Part shown: positions 41,004 through 51,771 of the stretch, in pieces | How the letters are laid out: every line of letters begins with the position of its first letter | How positions within the stretch are numbered: position 1 is the stretch's first letter | Assembly (NCBI GenBank): GCA_021789935.1 | Contig: JAJYIR010000008.1 | Span: forward strand, 1-64,000 | Length of the DNA stretch: 64,000 nucleotides | DNA from: Nitrospirota bacterium | GTDB lineage: Bacteria > Nitrospirota > Thermodesulfovibrionia > Thermodesulfovibrionales > JdFR-88 | Direction of reading: 5' to 3' | The notes under the pieces: generated by a model | What the model was told of the DNA's origin: nothing | Database searches by the model: none | What the model saw: the letters and a program-made list of their open reading frames with translations, nothing else | Made by a program: the position numbers and the translations under genes

Positions 41004-41330
41004 ATGTTCACAGCACTGGCATGGGCGGCGCCGGCGGGAGCCCCCGCAGGCGGCCCCGGCAGCATGTTCAGCAGTTTTCTTCCCCTTATTCTCATCTTTG
41101 TAATATTCTATTTCCTCCTCATCAGGCCCCAGCAGAAAAAGGCTAAAGAGCACAGGCAGATGCTCGAAGCACTGAAAAGAGGAGACAAAGTGGTCACCCA
41201 GGGGGGTATTTACGGGGTGGTGGACCAGGTGGAGCAGCATACGCTTATGCTCAAGATCGCTGAAAACGTGAAGGTGAAAGTTGGAAAAGCCTATATCTCT
41301 GCAGTCAGGCCGGAAAAAGAAGCAGACTAG
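41004..41330 (+). CDS. yajC: Preprotein translocase subunit YajC
   Basis: 108 aa. The start follows AAAGGAGG (41004; the longer ORF is not used). A Gly/Pro/Ala lead is followed by one membrane helix (FLPLILIFVIFYFLLIRPQQKKAKEH) and VVTQGGIYGVV. It partners SecDF, whose genes follow 0.8 kb downstream, separated by an HD protein. Confidence 0.95.
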   Translation: MFTALAWAAPAGAPAGGPGSMFSSFLPLILIFVIFYFLLIRPQQKKAKEHRQMLEALKRGDKVVTQGGIYGVVDQVEQHTLMLKIAENVKVKVGKAYISAVRPEKEAD

Positions 41331-41355
41331 TACCGGTAACGGGTTCCATAGCATT

Positions 41356-42006
41356 ATGGAATCCGTTCTTCGCAACCAGAAAGCCGCCCTTTACATAGAA
41401 CTCGCAGACGAGTACCTGCGACAGCTGGGCTACACTGAACACGGCATCAGGCACGTAAAGATCGTGGCCAGCTCCGCCTATCACATACTTAAAAAACTGG
41501 GCTTCGGCGAGAAGGAGACGGAACTTGCCGCGCTGGCGGGGCTCCTTCATGACGTGGGCAATCTTGCGGGCAGGCACGAGCACCACAGGATGGGCGCGCT
41601 CCTGGCAAAAGAGGTGCTAGAAGAGCTTGGCTATGATCTGCGCGACACGGCTACCGTAATGACCGCCATAGTGGTGCACGATGAATCGGAGGGGGTGATC
41701 CCAAGCCCCGTGGCAGCCGCCCTCATTATCGCGGACAAGGCTGACGTTCATAGGAGCCGCGTGAGGAAGGTAAACGATATAAAAGGCGACATACATGACA
41801 GGGTCAACTTCGCGGCCACCGAATCAGACCTGAATATTGATCCCGCAGCCAGGATCATAACCCTGAATCTTGTCATAGACACCCGCATCTCCCATGTTAT
41901 CGAATACTTCGAGATATTCCTGACCAGGATGAAGGGATGCCGTGAGGCCGCACGAAGGCTGGAGTCCGAATTTCAGCTCTTTATCAACGGACTTCGGATG
42001 GCTTAG
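41356..42006 (+). CDS. HD-domain phosphohydrolase
   Basis: 216 aa. HD-superfamily metal motif: H...(GIRHVKIVASSAYHILKKLGF), GLLHDVGNLAGRHEHHRMGALLAKEVLEELG, IVVHDE. The N-terminal LADEYLRQLGYTEHG and later VHRSRVR, INFAATESDLNID-like segment suggest a stand-alone metal phosphohydrolase; substrate unknown. Start set at 41356 because the longer ORF overlaps yajC. Confidence 0.85.
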   Translation: MESVLRNQKAALYIELADEYLRQLGYTEHGIRHVKIVASSAYHILKKLGFGEKETELAALAGLLHDVGNLAGRHEHHRMGALLAKEVLEELGYDLRDTATVMTAIVVHDESEGVIPSPVAAALIIADKADVHRSRVRKVNDIKGDIHDRVNFAATESDLNIDPAARIITLNLVIDTRISHVIEYFEIFLTRMKGCREAARRLESEFQLFINGLRMA

Positions 42007-42169
42007 CCCGGATTTCTTCAAAAAAACCTTGCCCCTCAGGATGTATTTATGTCAGAATACGCGAAGTTTGCATATTTTTTGACTTTTTTTCTGAAACGGC
42101 GCCCAAGGGAGTTTTTTGATCTCGTTTTGACATAATTTTCCATGCGCCATCTGGAGGTTTTTGGATACG

Positions 42170-43792
42170 ATGAAAAAAAAGATTGTATGGCGGATTGTTC
42201 TTATAGCAGCGGTGGTGGCCGCCAGCGTGATTTTTTTCCTGCCCAACACCCCCGTTTTCAAGTACATGCCTTCCTGGTGGCAGGACAACATGCCCTCCAG
42301 AGGCATATCGCTCGGACTTGACCTCCAGGGCGGCATCCACCTGGTCTACGAGGTCGAGGGGGACAAGGCCGTTCAGAGCTCTACCCAGAGGATAGCGGAG
42401 GCATTACAGAGCGTTTTTTCACAAAAGGGCATTAAGGATGAAGTCAGGGTCTCAGGATTGGATATTCAGGTGGTCCCCGGCTCCCTTGATGCAAGAAAGG
42501 CCATTCAGGACAGCTACCCGGACCTTGCCGTGCACGAAGGCGCAGGCATGGTCACCTACAGGCTCAGCGCCAAGAACATTACGGACATTAAAACCAATGC
42601 GGTGGACCAGGCCCTGGAGGTCATCAGAAACAGGGTGGACCAGTTCGGTGTTGCCGAGCCCTCCATACAGAAGCAGGGCCGGGACGAGCTCGTGGTTGAG
42701 CTGCCCGGCATAAAAGATCCCGCACGCGCCATACAGATAATAGGCAAGACCGCCAGGCTTGAGTTCAAGGTTGTGGATGACGAATCGCCGGTGGCAACCC
42801 AGCTTCCCGGCACCATCATCCCGGGCGAGGAAAATCAGGTGCTCTCACAGTTCGCTGGCAAGATACCGCCCGGCGACCAGATACTCTTTGGCAAGGTCAC
42901 GAACCCGGACACGGGCTCAGTCACGGAAACCCCTTACCTTTTAAAGGAACAGACGCTCCTGACAGGCGCCTATCTCACAGAGGCCAGGGTGGCCATTGAC
43001 CCCCGGTTCAATGAGCCCTATGTTGAGCTCAAGTTCAACCCGGAGGGGGCCAAGCTTTTCGACCAGATAACGGCCGCAAACGTAAAGAAAAGGCTTGCCA
43101 TTATTCTGGACAATAATGTTTATTCCGCTCCTGTCATAAGGGAGAGGATCTCGGGCGGCAACGCGCAGATCTCCGGCAACTTCTCCATGGATGAGGCAAA
43201 AGACCTGTCCATTGTGCTTAAGGCCGGTGCGCTCAAGGCCCCTCTTAAGATGCTTCAGAATGTGACGGTCGGTCCGTCCCTGGGCAAGGACTCCGTGCGC
43301 GCCGGGGAAAAGGCCGGCTTGGTGGCCCTTATAGTCGTGCTTGGCTTCATGATCTTCTACTACAAGGTTTCCGGGATCATCGCCGATTTTGCAGTTATAC
43401 TGAACCTGCTGCTTCTCATGGGTGCAATGGCGTCACTTAACGCCACACTCTCCCTGCCGGGAATAGCCGGCGTGATACTGGCCATCGGCATGGCAGTGGA
43501 CTCCAACGTGCTCATGTTCGAGAGGATGAGAGAGGAACTCAGGGCGGGCAAGACCCCGAAGGCGGCCGTCGAAAGCGGCTACAACAAGGCGTTCTGGACC
43601 ATCTTCGACTCGCATATTACCACCCTCATCACATCAGCCGTGCTCTTTCAGTTCGGCACCGGCCCGATCAAAGGTTTCGCGGTCACGCTGTCCATGGGTG
43701 TGGCCATAAACCTGTTTACCGCCCTGGTGGGCACTAAAACTGTTTTCGATGTCCTGCACACGAGAAAAGAAGTGAGGAAATTAAGCATATGA
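42170..43792 (+). CDS. secD: Protein translocase subunit SecD
   Basis: 540 aa. One N-terminal helix, a large periplasmic region with [20 protein letters not shown], then five helices with [30 protein letters not shown] and [20 protein letters not shown]. Uses the proton gradient to help late steps of export. ATG at 42170 has GGAGG 12 nt upstream; a TTG at 42161 is less likely. Overlaps secF by ATGA. Confidence 0.97.
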   Translation: MKKKIVWRIVLIAAVVAASVIFFLPNTPVFKYMPSWWQDNMPSRGISLGLDLQGGIHLVYEVEGDKAVQSSTQRIAEALQSVFSQKGIKDEVRVSGLDIQVVPGSLDARKAIQDSYPDLAVHEGAGMVTYRLSAKNITDIKTNAVDQALEVIRNRVDQFGVAEPSIQKQGRDELVVELPGIKDPARAIQIIGKTARLEFKVVDDESPVATQLPGTIIPGEENQVLSQFAGKIPPGDQILFGKVTNPDTGSVTETPYLLKEQTLLTGAYLTEARVAIDPRFNEPYVELKFNPEGAKLFDQITAANVKKRLAIILDNNVYSAPVIRERISGGNAQISGNFSMDEAKDLSIVLKAGALKAPLKMLQNVTVGPSLGKDSVRAGEKAGLVALIVVLGFMIFYYKVSGIIADFAVILNLLLLMGAMASLNATLSLPGIAGVILAIGMAVDSNVLMFERMREELRAGKTPKAAVESGYNKAFWTIFDSHITTLITSAVLFQFGTGPIKGFAVTLSMGVAINLFTALVGTKTVFDVLHTRKEVRKLSI

Positions 43793-44700
43793 TAGAGTTC
43801 ATAAAAAATACCAACATAGATTTCATGGGGAAGAGGAAGTTCATGTTCCTCATATCCGGGGCGCTGGTTTCACTCGGCATATTCGGGCTGATAATGATCT
43901 GGAGCGGGCACGGCAACATGGGAATAGATTTTGCCGGCGGCACGGAGGTGCAGGTAAAGTTCCAGAAAATGGTGCCCATGAGCGAGGCCAGGAGTGCGCT
44001 GGAGGGTACCGGCCTTAAGGGGTTGCAGCTCCAGGAACTGCCCACCGTAAAGGAACTGGTAGTGATGGTGAAGGGGAAGCAGGAAACCCTGGGCGGCATA
44101 TCAAACACTATAATCAGCACCCTGCAAAGCCGCTTTGCAGCGAATTCGCCGGTCGTGGACATGACGACGGAGGTAGGCCCCAAGGTAGGCAACAGGCTCA
44201 GGAAAGACGCAATCGTGGCCATTATCTTTGCGACCCTCGGCATCCTGGCATACATCACCTTGCGTTTCCAGTTCCGCTTCAGCGTTGGCGCAGCCATAGC
44301 CACCTTCCATGATGTCTTCGCCGTGCTCGGCATTTTTTACCTCCTGGGCAAGGAAGTAAACCTGATATTCATAAGTGCCCTTCTCATAATCGCCGGTTAT
44401 TCTCTCACCGACACCGTGGTTGTCTTCGACCGCATCAGGGAAAACATGCGCGGCATGCTCAGGGAACCTGCCGAGAAGGTGGTCAACAAAAGCATAAACG
44501 AAGTCCTTTCAAGGACGGCCATAACCTCCCTGACCGTTCTTTTCTCTTCCCTTGCGCTCCTGTTTTTTGGCGGCGAAGTGATACATGATTTTGCGCTTGC
44601 CATTACGCTTGGGGTCATCGTTGGCACTTATTCCTCATGGTTTGTGGCAAGCCCGATGGTCATACTGATAGGCGGCAAGTCGATAAATCGCAGGCGCTGA
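43789..44700 (+). CDS. secF: Protein translocase subunit SecF
   Basis: 303 aa, six helices. [49 protein letters not shown] and [19 protein letters not shown] are SecF hallmarks. Forms a complex with SecD and YajC. Followed by a strong GC hairpin. Confidence 0.97.
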   Translation: MIEFIKNTNIDFMGKRKFMFLISGALVSLGIFGLIMIWSGHGNMGIDFAGGTEVQVKFQKMVPMSEARSALEGTGLKGLQLQELPTVKELVVMVKGKQETLGGISNTIISTLQSRFAANSPVVDMTTEVGPKVGNRLRKDAIVAIIFATLGILAYITLRFQFRFSVGAAIATFHDVFAVLGIFYLLGKEVNLIFISALLIIAGYSLTDTVVVFDRIRENMRGMLREPAEKVVNKSINEVLSRTAITSLTVLFSSLALLFFGGEVIHDFALAITLGVIVGTYSSWFVASPMVILIGGKSINRRR

Positions 44701-44753
44701 TGTACTGCCTCCGGCCGATGAGCCGATGCATCCATCGCCCGGAAGATCATCAC

Positions 44754-44776
44754 CCGGCCGGCAATCAACCGGCCGG
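44754..44776. terminator. GC-rich hairpin between secF and recJ
   Basis: CCGGCCGG, 7-nt loop, CCGGCCGG: an 8-bp stem made of a self-complementary octamer, followed by TAAAAAAC rather than a U-tract. May separate the two transcription units. Confidence 0.45.
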
Positions 44777-44833
44777 TAAAAAACCTTCCCTCTTCGCACT
44801 GCGGCGCCTTTTCCTTAAAAACCGGTTCCTGCC

Positions 44834-46534
44834 ATGAATCGTGTCTGGCCCGTCGTGAATCGTCTCTGGATTGTCCAGCGGGCCAATAAGGAATATGTTG
44901 AATATCTTTCAAGGGCCGCCGGCATATCCAGCGTGGTTGCACGCATCCTCATCAATCGCCAGATAAAAACCCCCGAGGCCGTGCGGAATTTCCTGGCGGC
45001 GGGCCTGGGGAACCTTCCGGATCCGGCGGCACTAAATGGGGTAAAAGAGGCCCTTCAGATTATAAAAAGGGCAAAATCCTCCGGCAGACCAGTGCTTGTC
45101 CACGGAGACTACGACGTTGACGGCATATCCTCCACCACCATTATGGTGGATGCCCTGCGGCGTTATGGGCTTCAGACCGAATTTTTCATCCCCAACCGCT
45201 TCGCCCACGGATATGGTTTCCACCCTGATGGCGTGGAGTGCGCCGTTCAGATCGGGGCCGGGCTTATAATTACGACAGACTGCGGGGTAACTGCTTTCGA
45301 GACGGCGGAGCTGGCCGCGCGGAAAGGCCTTGAATTAATAATCACGGACCACCATGAGCCGGTGCGGGATGAGGAAGGCAAGCCGGTTCTTCCCGTCTGC
45401 GGCGCTCTCATAAATCCGAAACTCCATCCCGGGGAAACGGAACTCTCCGGGACAGGCGTGGCTTTCAAGCTGGCCCATGCCCTTCTTGGCGATGACGCCC
45501 TGGCATACCTGGACCTGGCCGCCCTGGGCACCCTTGCAGACCTTGTTCCCCTTTCAGAAGAAAACAGGATAATTGCCAGGGCCGGGCTTGAGCTTATTGA
45601 AAGAAGCGAGCGCACGCCCTTGCGTGCATTAAAAGAGGTCTGCGGCTTCCTTGGAAAACCGGCTGGCGCCCGCGCCATATGCTTTTCGATAATCCCCAGG
45701 CTCAACGCCCCGGGAAGGATAGATGACGCATCTTACGGCGTGCGCTTTCTGCTTTTATCCGGGGAGGCGGAGGCCATTGAGGCCGCGCGCGAACTGGACA
45801 GGATAAACAAGGAGAGGCAGAGACTTGAGGAGGATGTGCACGTTCAGGCCAGGGCAGCCCTCGAGCGGGAAGGCTTTGACGAGGCCATTGTTGCTTCCGG
45901 GGAGGGCTGGCACAAGGGGGTGCTGGGCATTGTGGCTTCCAGGCTCTCCGAGAGGCACATGAGGCCAAGCGCTGTCTTGTCGGTAGAAGGGGACGTGGCA
46001 AAAGGGTCCGCACGGAGCATTCCACAGTTCGATCTGTATGAAGGCTTAAGCGAGCTTAAGGACATGTTGCTTGAATTTGGCGGTCACAGGCAGGCAGCGG
46101 GGCTAAAGCTGAATACGGGCATGGTGGAGGGCTTCCGGCGCGCATTCTCCGAGCTGGTCCGGCAGAGGGTGAAGGAGTTCCGGGCCACACTTAAGATAGA
46201 CGCAGAGGTCAGTTTGAATGAACTCACCCCGAACCTGGTGAAAGAAATGGCCCGGCTTGAGCCGTATGGTTCAGGGAACCCCGAACCCCTTCTGGGGGCC
46301 AAGAGGCTGCAGGTCCTGAACCCGCGCGTGGTTGGAAAAGGCCACCTTAAGATGAAGCTCCGGCAGGAGAAGGGCCGCTTCCCGGTTGACGCCATCGGGT
46401 TCGATATGGCCGGCTCCTTCGGCCAGATAGAGGAGTGCGCCACGGTTGACGCGGTCTTTACTCCCGTCATGAACGAGTGGGAAGGCGGAAAGAACCTCCA
46501 GCTTAATTTAAAAGGGCTGCGGCCCGCCGTGTAG
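44834..46534 (+). CDS. recJ: Single-stranded-DNA exonuclease RecJ
   Basis: 566 aa, 5'-3' ssDNA exonuclease for recombination and repair. DHH-family motifs: VLVHGDYDVDGISSTTIMVDALRRYG, ITTDCGVTA, LIITDHHEP and NPKLHP. The DHHA1 part carries SARSIPQFDLYEGLSELKDMLLEFGGHRQAAGLKL. The OB region is near the C-terminus (LEPYGSGNPEPLLG). Normal length. Confidence 0.95.
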   Translation: MNRVWPVVNRLWIVQRANKEYVEYLSRAAGISSVVARILINRQIKTPEAVRNFLAAGLGNLPDPAALNGVKEALQIIKRAKSSGRPVLVHGDYDVDGISSTTIMVDALRRYGLQTEFFIPNRFAHGYGFHPDGVECAVQIGAGLIITTDCGVTAFETAELAARKGLELIITDHHEPVRDEEGKPVLPVCGALINPKLHPGETELSGTGVAFKLAHALLGDDALAYLDLAALGTLADLVPLSEENRIIARAGLELIERSERTPLRALKEVCGFLGKPAGARAICFSIIPRLNAPGRIDDASYGVRFLLLSGEAEAIEAARELDRINKERQRLEEDVHVQARAALEREGFDEAIVASGEGWHKGVLGIVASRLSERHMRPSAVLSVEGDVAKGSARSIPQFDLYEGLSELKDMLLEFGGHRQAAGLKLNTGMVEGFRRAFSELVRQRVKEFRATLKIDAEVSLNELTPNLVKEMARLEPYGSGNPEPLLGAKRLQVLNPRVVGKGHLKMKLRQEKGRFPVDAIGFDMAGSFGQIEECATVDAVFTPVMNEWEGGKNLQLNLKGLRPAV

Positions 46535-46682
46535 CCGATTCTTCAAGCAAAAGCTTTTTTTGCCGCAGGGAAAAATGCCGCCTTCAAGAACTCCGGGCCT
46601 GAAATATGTTAGAATTACAATTCATCAGGCAGGTCGGCATGGCCTGTAATGTGGCCGTTTTCACCTGCGGCAGTATTCAAAA

Positions 46683-46755
46683 GGGCGGTTAGCTCAGCTG
46701 GGAGAGCACCACGTTCGCAACGTGGGGGTCGAGGGTTCGAATCCCTTACCGTCCA
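46683..46755 (+). tRNA. tRNA-Ala (anticodon CGC)
   Basis: Full cloverleaf: acceptor GGGCGGT/ACCGTCC, D-arm GCTC..GAGC, anticodon stem CCACG/CGTGG with loop TTCGCAA, T-arm GAGGG-TTCGAAT-CCCTT, discriminator A. The G3-U70 wobble pair is the alanine identity element. CCA is not encoded. Confidence 0.96.
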
Positions 46756-46960
46756 TTTCCCCTTTCTTTTTTCCATAAAACTGTCCCCTCTATTGAACAG
46801 GCCCGGTCTTACGCCTGAAAAATTCCCGGCCTGTAAAGAAAATAAGGAAAAGGCGCCGGAGGCTGACAATATTCTGATAAGATTTAATCAGGGCTGGCCC
46901 TTCCACATTAAATTTTTTTAAAAAAACAAAAGCCTTTTTATCCTGAAAGGGAGTGGAGCA

Positions 46961-47866
46961 ATGAAAAAGGCAATCGCTCTTACCGGCATCCTGTTCATAT
47001 TCCTTGCCCTTTTTTGCTTTGTCCAGCCGGCGACGGCGGAAAGCGGAAAGAAAGACACTGCCCCCCGGGAAAACTCCGGCCAGACGGTGCTCCGGATACG
47101 GGACCGGCAGGTAATCAGTTTCGAGCAGATGATAAGGGAAATAAGCGGCGCGGACATCATCTTTCTGGGAGAAAACCATGACAGCGCCGCGGACCATATG
47201 ACGGAGCTGGCCGTTATCAGGGCGCTCCATGCCTCAGGGACGTCCTTTGCCCTTGGGCTTGAGATGTTCCGCGCCGACAGCCAGAAAGAGCTGGACGCCT
47301 GGGTGCAGGGAGACCTCCCACTGGACGGCTTCAGGATGATCTATTATGACAACTGGGGGCTTCCGTGGCGCCTGTACAGGGACATCTTCCTTTTTGTCAG
47401 ACAGGCCCGTATACCGGCCGTCGGGCTTAATGTGCCGGCAGAGATAAGCGACCAGGTTTTTGAGCACGGGTTTGATTCCCTTTCGCCCTCCGAAAAGAAG
47501 GACCTTCCCTCAGGCATTACATGCACTGTGGACGCGGAGTACATGCGCTACATCAGGCAGATGTACCGGTTCCACACGGAAATGGGAGGTCAAAACAAAA
47601 AGTCCTTCTATAATTTCTGCCAGGCACAGATGCTTTGGGACTCGGCAATGGCACGCAATATTGCGGCCCGCCTGGAAAAGACGCCGGGAATAAAGATGGT
47701 GGTGCTTACCGGCATAGGGCACGCCTGGAAAAGAGGTATCCCGGAGCAGATCAAAAAAATTTCGAATTACAGTTATGTGGTAGTACTCCCGGGACTGCCA
47801 AACGGCAAGGCGGACCGGGACATAACTACGGATGACGCGGATTACATACTGATGGGGACCAGATAA
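46961..47866 (+). CDS. ChaN-family putative heme/iron-binding exported protein
   Basis: 301 aa. A signal peptide (ALTGILFIFLALFCFVQPATA) is followed by the ChaN fold: ADIIFLGENHDSAADHMTELAVI, LGLEMFRADSQKELDAWVQGDL, RIPAVGLNVPAEI and VVLTGIGHAWKRGIP. No lipobox Cys is seen, so it may be periplasmic. In Campylobacter ChaN binds cofacial hemes. A strong GGGAGTGGAG leads to the ATG. Stands next to the tRNA and converges on the alpha-oxoamine synthase. Confidence 0.85.
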   Translation: MKKAIALTGILFIFLALFCFVQPATAESGKKDTAPRENSGQTVLRIRDRQVISFEQMIREISGADIIFLGENHDSAADHMTELAVIRALHASGTSFALGLEMFRADSQKELDAWVQGDLPLDGFRMIYYDNWGLPWRLYRDIFLFVRQARIPAVGLNVPAEISDQVFEHGFDSLSPSEKKDLPSGITCTVDAEYMRYIRQMYRFHTEMGGQNKKSFYNFCQAQMLWDSAMARNIAARLEKTPGIKMVVLTGIGHAWKRGIPEQIKKISNYSYVVVLPGLPNGKADRDITTDDADYILMGTR

Positions 47867-47926
47867 GCGGAGGAGTTTTTCAGTTTGCCACCCTTCCCAT
47901 GGCTGACGCGCCAAAGAAAAGCCGGC

Positions 47927-48000
47927 CGCCGTACTTTTAATCGCCGCAAAAGGGGGGCAACGGGTCTCCTCATTGCAGGGCGATCAAAAGTAGTATGGCG
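47927..48000. other. Large imperfect hairpin in a tail-to-tail gap
   Basis: CGCCGTACTTTTAATCGCC (47927-47945) pairs with GGCGATCAAAAGTAGTATGGCG (47979-48000), with a 3-nt bulge and inner GCAA/TTGC pairs. About 20 bp of stem around a 23-27 nt loop. It lies in the 237-bp gap between chaN and the PLP enzyme; the gap holds no gene. May be a two-way terminator or small structured RNA. Confidence 0.5.
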
Positions 48001-48103
48001 AAAAAAATACGGTTTTTTAGCGGGTGGGCATCGGGCAGTTGCAACTGGCCAGGCGACTCCCGGCATCCGGTCCCCGCAGGGAAGAAAAAATCAAAAATCC
48101 CTT

Positions 48104-49300
48104 CTATCCTATCAGCCCCATGGCCTTGCCCACTTTTTCAAAGGCCTCAAGAACGATGTCCAGGTGCTCGTCCGTATGTGTAGCCATGTAGCTTGTCCTT
48201 ATAAGCGCCTTGCCGTTGGGTACGGCCGGAGGAACGGCCACATTGGCGAACACGCCTTCATCCTGGAGCATGAAGACCATCTTGAAGGCAGTCTCGCTGT
48301 CGTCAAGGATGACGGGGACTATGGGGGTCTCCGTTGGCCCGGTCTCATACCCCATCGCCTTGAACCCGTTTATGATCTTATGCGTATTCTTCCAGAGTTG
48401 CTCCAGCCTCTCGGGCTCCTCCTGGATGATATCGAGCGCGGCGCTTACCGCAGCGACGGAAGCGGGGGGCGGGCTTGCGCTGAATATCAGCGAGCGCGCG
48501 AAATGCTTTATATAATGGATCACTTCTTCGGAACCCGCCACAAAACCGCCTATCGAGGCGAGGGATTTGGAATAGGTGCCCATAATAAGGTCCACTTCCT
48601 TTTCAAGCCCGAAATGCTCCGCGGTGCCACGGCCCGTTTTGCCAAGGACCCCTATGCCGTGGGCATCGTCCACCATCACCCTGGCGCCATGCCCGTGTGC
48701 GGTCTGCACTATCTGCGGCAGCTTGGCGATGTCCCCTTCCATGCTGAAGACGCCGTCCACAACCACAAGGGCAGCTGAACCCTCGGAGGCACCCAGCACC
48801 CGCTCCAGGTCGTCCATCTCATTATGACGGAATTTTTTCACATCGGAGTAGGAAAGCCTGCAGCCGTCTATTATGCTCGCGTGGTCCATCTTGTCTATGA
48901 CCACGATATCATCTTTCCCGCATAGGGCCGATATAACACCCAGGTTTACCTGGAAACCGGTGGAAAAGACAAGCGCGGCCTCCTTGCGCATGAAGCCGGC
49001 CAGTTTTTCCTCAAGCGCCACATGGATGTCCAGGGTGCCGTTCAGGAAACGGGAGCCGGCGCAGCCGGAGCCGTATTTCTTTATGGCCGCTATGGCCGCC
49101 TCTTTGACCTTCGGATGATTTGTTAGCCCAAGGTAGTTGTTTGAGCCGACCATGATCATCTTCTTGCCGTCCAGGAACACAATAGGGTCCTGGGCACTCT
49201 CTATAGTCCTGAAATACGGGTATAGCCCTGCCCGTATCAGATCTCTGGCTTTTGTGAACTTCCTGCACTTCTCGAACAAATCCTGACGTTTTATAGCCAT
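48104..49300 (-). CDS. Alpha-oxoamine synthase, serine palmitoyltransferase/KBL-like
   Basis: 398-aa PLP enzyme condensing an amino acid with an acyl-CoA or acyl-ACP. Start at 49300 ([15 protein letters not shown]). [67 protein letters not shown] and the PLP Lys in [14 protein letters not shown], with late RTSYMATHT. These segments are closer to bacterial SPT-like proteins than to BioF; the other candidates are BioF and Kbl. The 10-nt overlap with an SDR epimerase (below) matches the SPT-CerR pairing of sphingolipid-making bacteria. Substrate is inferred. Confidence 0.88.
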   Translation of the reverse strand: MAIKRQDLFEKCRKFTKARDLIRAGLYPYFRTIESAQDPIVFLDGKKMIMVGSNNYLGLTNHPKVKEAAIAAIKKYGSGCAGSRFLNGTLDIHVALEEKLAGFMRKEAALVFSTGFQVNLGVISALCGKDDIVVIDKMDHASIIDGCRLSYSDVKKFRHNEMDDLERVLGASEGSAALVVVDGVFSMEGDIAKLPQIVQTAHGHGARVMVDDAHGIGVLGKTGRGTAEHFGLEKEVDLIMGTYSKSLASIGGFVAGSEEVIHYIKHFARSLIFSASPPPASVAAVSAALDIIQEEPERLEQLWKNTHKIINGFKAMGYETGPTETPIVPVILDDSETAFKMVFMLQDEGVFANVAVPPAVPNGKALIRTSYMATHTDEHLDIVLEAFEKVGKAMGLIG

Positions 49301-50283
49301 TGATGAATCCTGTACCAGTCTGCTGTCCACTTTACCCCTTCCTTTAAGGTGATTTTGGGCTCGAATCCTATTTCCCTCCTTGCCCTGTCCGCGTTGCAGC
49401 ACCAGTCTTTGAATCCCATCTCCCTTATCTTGTCCCTGTTTATTATACCTGAATTCCGGCCGCCTATACCGTAAAATACCGCAGCCAGAGGCAGAAAAAA
49501 CCTGGGCAAAGGTATCCTGAGCGGCTTTTCCCTTTTCGCCCACGGCATCGCCTGCGCTATGGAGGAGGCTATTTCCGTGTTGGTATAAATGTTGCCATCG
49601 GACAGAAAATAGATCCCCGCCTGCTGACTCCCCTTTCCCCCCGGGAGGCCAGCCGCGGCCATGATGGCGCTCACAAGGTCCTCCACATAAATAAGCGAAT
49701 AGCGGCACTCCCCCCAGTAAAAAAAGAGCCCGCTTTTGATCATTTTAAAAAAAAGGTAAAAATCCCTGTCCCCCGGACCGTAAACCGCCGTGGGCCGCAG
49801 TATCGTGACAGGCACCTGGACGGCCAGCTCCAAAACGGCTTCCTCTCCCATCAGTTTGCTTTTCCCGTAATGGGAAACCGGATGTGGGGGGATGTCCTCA
49901 GTCAGAGGCGGCATCCTGTCCAGCATCGGACCGGCCGCCGAAAGACTGCTTAAATAGATGAACTTTTTAAGCCCCGGGTTCTCCCGCGCAACCGCCTGGG
50001 CCAGGTTTCCGGTTCCCCTGGCGTTCACATCATAGAATTCATGTTCTTTATTTGTTTTGGTGAGCCCGGCAAGATGAAAAACGCAGTCGACCCCGCGGAC
50101 AGCTTTAGCAAGTGAAGCAGTATCGGAGAGGTCCCCCACGCATAATTCAACGGGCAGGCCGCTTAACCTCTCCCCCGCGGAGGCACTCCGCGTGAGACAG
50201 CGCACCTTGTATCCGCTTTTAAGGAGCTTTGGCACTAAATGGCTCCCGATAAAACCGGTAGCTCCTGTAACCAGGGCGCTCAT
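49291..50283 (-). CDS. NAD-dependent epimerase/dehydratase-like SDR
   Basis: 330 aa, extended short-chain dehydrogenase. [17 protein letters not shown] binds NAD(P); [10 protein letters not shown] and the YGKSK catalytic Tyr-x3-Lys; [16 protein letters not shown]. Overlaps the PLP synthase by 10 nt, so they act together. In sphingolipid-producing Caulobacter the corresponding protein (CerR) reduces the keto-ceramide; a sugar epimerase is the alternative. Confidence 0.85.
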   Translation of the reverse strand: MSALVTGATGFIGSHLVPKLLKSGYKVRCLTRSASAGERLSGLPVELCVGDLSDTASLAKAVRGVDCVFHLAGLTKTNKEHEFYDVNARGTGNLAQAVARENPGLKKFIYLSSLSAAGPMLDRMPPLTEDIPPHPVSHYGKSKLMGEEAVLELAVQVPVTILRPTAVYGPGDRDFYLFFKMIKSGLFFYWGECRYSLIYVEDLVSAIMAAAGLPGGKGSQQAGIYFLSDGNIYTNTEIASSIAQAMPWAKREKPLRIPLPRFFLPLAAVFYGIGGRNSGIINRDKIREMGFKDWCCNADRARREIGFEPKITLKEGVKWTADWYRIHQWL

Positions 50284-50321
50284 AGGTAAGATATTTTGAT
50301 GGATTATGGTAAAAGTGTCAA

Positions 50322-51161
50322 CTAACGCATGCCTTCCAGCCTCTTTATCCTCTCCTCGATAGGAGGGTGAGTGCTGAAAAACCTTAAGAGGGTCTTGCCG
50401 CTAAGCGGGTTCACAATAAACATATGTGCGGTGGCAGGGGTTGCCCTCTCCATAGGGACCCTTTTCGAAGCGTAATCCAGCTTCCTTAAGGCACTGGCAA
50501 GAAACCTGGGATTGCCGGCAAGCTGCGCCCCGCTGTCATCGGCGGAATATTCCCTGGAGCGCGAAATGGCCATCTGGATTATCATGGCGATTATTGGGGC
50601 CAGAATGAGCATGAGGATGGAGGCCAGAGGGTTTTCATCGCGGTCCCTGCTGCTCCTGCCTCCAAAAATGAGCGCCCATTGCCCCATCTGGGCCATGTAG
50701 CTTATGGCGGCCGCAACCGTTGCGGCAACCGAACTTATCAGGATGTCCCTGTGCTTCACATGCGAAAGCTCATGCCCGATGACGCCTGTGAGTTCTTCCG
50801 GGGAAAGGAGACTCAATATCCCCTCTGTGGCCGCAACCGCCGCATGCTTGGGGTTTCTGCCCGTGGCAAAAGCGTTTGGCTGGTCCTGGGGTATTATGTA
50901 AACCTTGGGCATGGGCAGCCCCGCCTTGGTGGAAAGCCTTTTGACGATATTGTAGAACTCCGGGGACGACGCTTCATCAACCTGCTGCGCCCTGTACATC
51001 TTCAGGACCAGCTTATCTGAAAACCAGTAGGCAAACGCGTTCATTGCAAGAGCGAAGAAAAGGGCGATGGTCATGCCCTGCCGCCCCCCTATCATGCCGC
51101 CCACCCAGAGAAAAAAAAGCGAAAGCGCAACAAGAAGAACTGCCGTCTTCAAGCCGTTCAT
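50322..51161 (-). CDS. htpX: Zinc metalloprotease HtpX
   Basis: 279-aa inner-membrane protease of family M48. N-terminal helices, then [17 protein letters not shown] with the HEXXH zinc site, a third ligand Glu in [13 protein letters not shown], and two further helices between. Length and order fit HtpX. Role in membrane-protein quality control. Confidence 0.95.
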   Translation of the reverse strand: MNGLKTAVLLVALSLFFLWVGGMIGGRQGMTIALFFALAMNAFAYWFSDKLVLKMYRAQQVDEASSPEFYNIVKRLSTKAGLPMPKVYIIPQDQPNAFATGRNPKHAAVAATEGILSLLSPEELTGVIGHELSHVKHRDILISSVAATVAAAISYMAQMGQWALIFGGRSSRDRDENPLASILMLILAPIIAMIIQMAISRSREYSADDSGAQLAGNPRFLASALRKLDYASKRVPMERATPATAHMFIVNPLSGKTLLRFFSTHPPIEERIKRLEGMR

Positions 51162-51287
51162 AGTGTTCGAAAGCCTCCTTTGAAAAGCCGGTCAAAGGTT
51201 TTTTGCTTTGGCGCAACTGAAATTAAAACCTTTGAAGATTAAATTACCGTGCCTTACTATTAGAATACTTAAGAAGCGGGGGCGTTT

Positions 51288-51650
51288 TCAACTTTGCCCG
51301 GAAAGGATACTCTCCAGCTCTTCAAGCTTGAAAGGTTTTCTGAGGACCTTTATACCTCCGTTTTGATAATTTTCCATCATTTCAGAGGTTATATAGGCGG
51401 AGCAAACGACGATCCTGGGATATTTTTTATTTTTAGCGTTGGTTATTTCACCCACTTTTTCTATCAGGGTTGAGCCATTTTCCTCAGGCATCCTGAGATC
51501 CGTGAACATCAGGTCAAAATCAGACGCGGAAAGGGCATCGATGGCTTCCGCCCCGTTGGATACGGACACAATCTCGTGTCCGCGGCGGGTGAGAGCTCTT
51601 TCGAGAAACCACCGGACAAGCTGTTCGTCATCAACTATAAGTATTTTCAT
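51288..51650 (-). CDS. CheY-like single-domain response regulator
   Basis: 120 aa, receiver only: ILIVDDEQLVRW, phosphoacceptor FDLMFTDLRMPEENG, VVCSAYI (Ser in place of the usual Thr) and VLRKPF. It lies 121 nt downstream of the sigma-54 regulator and may be an intermediate or a sink for phosphoryl groups from the heme sensor kinase. Confidence 0.9.
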   Translation of the reverse strand: MKILIVDDEQLVRWFLERALTRRGHEIVSVSNGAEAIDALSASDFDLMFTDLRMPEENGSTLIEKVGEITNAKNKKYPRIVVCSAYITSEMMENYQNGGIKVLRKPFKLEELESILSGQS

Positions 51651-51771
51651 TATGATTTTCCCAAATCATAATGCAAAAAACGTGCTAAATCCGGGACCAC
51701 TGGAAAAGCTGGAGAAAGAAAAACCCGGGGCTGAAACCGAAGGAACGCCATAAAAAACAAAAAACCTGCTT

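Noticed and set aside
48041-48052. 12-bp palindrome CAGTTGCAACTG
   Set aside because: Short and with no flanking support for a binding site or terminator.
47885-48778. Plus-strand ORF of 297 aa
   Set aside because: Runs through the hairpin and antisense to the PLP synthase; no coding features.
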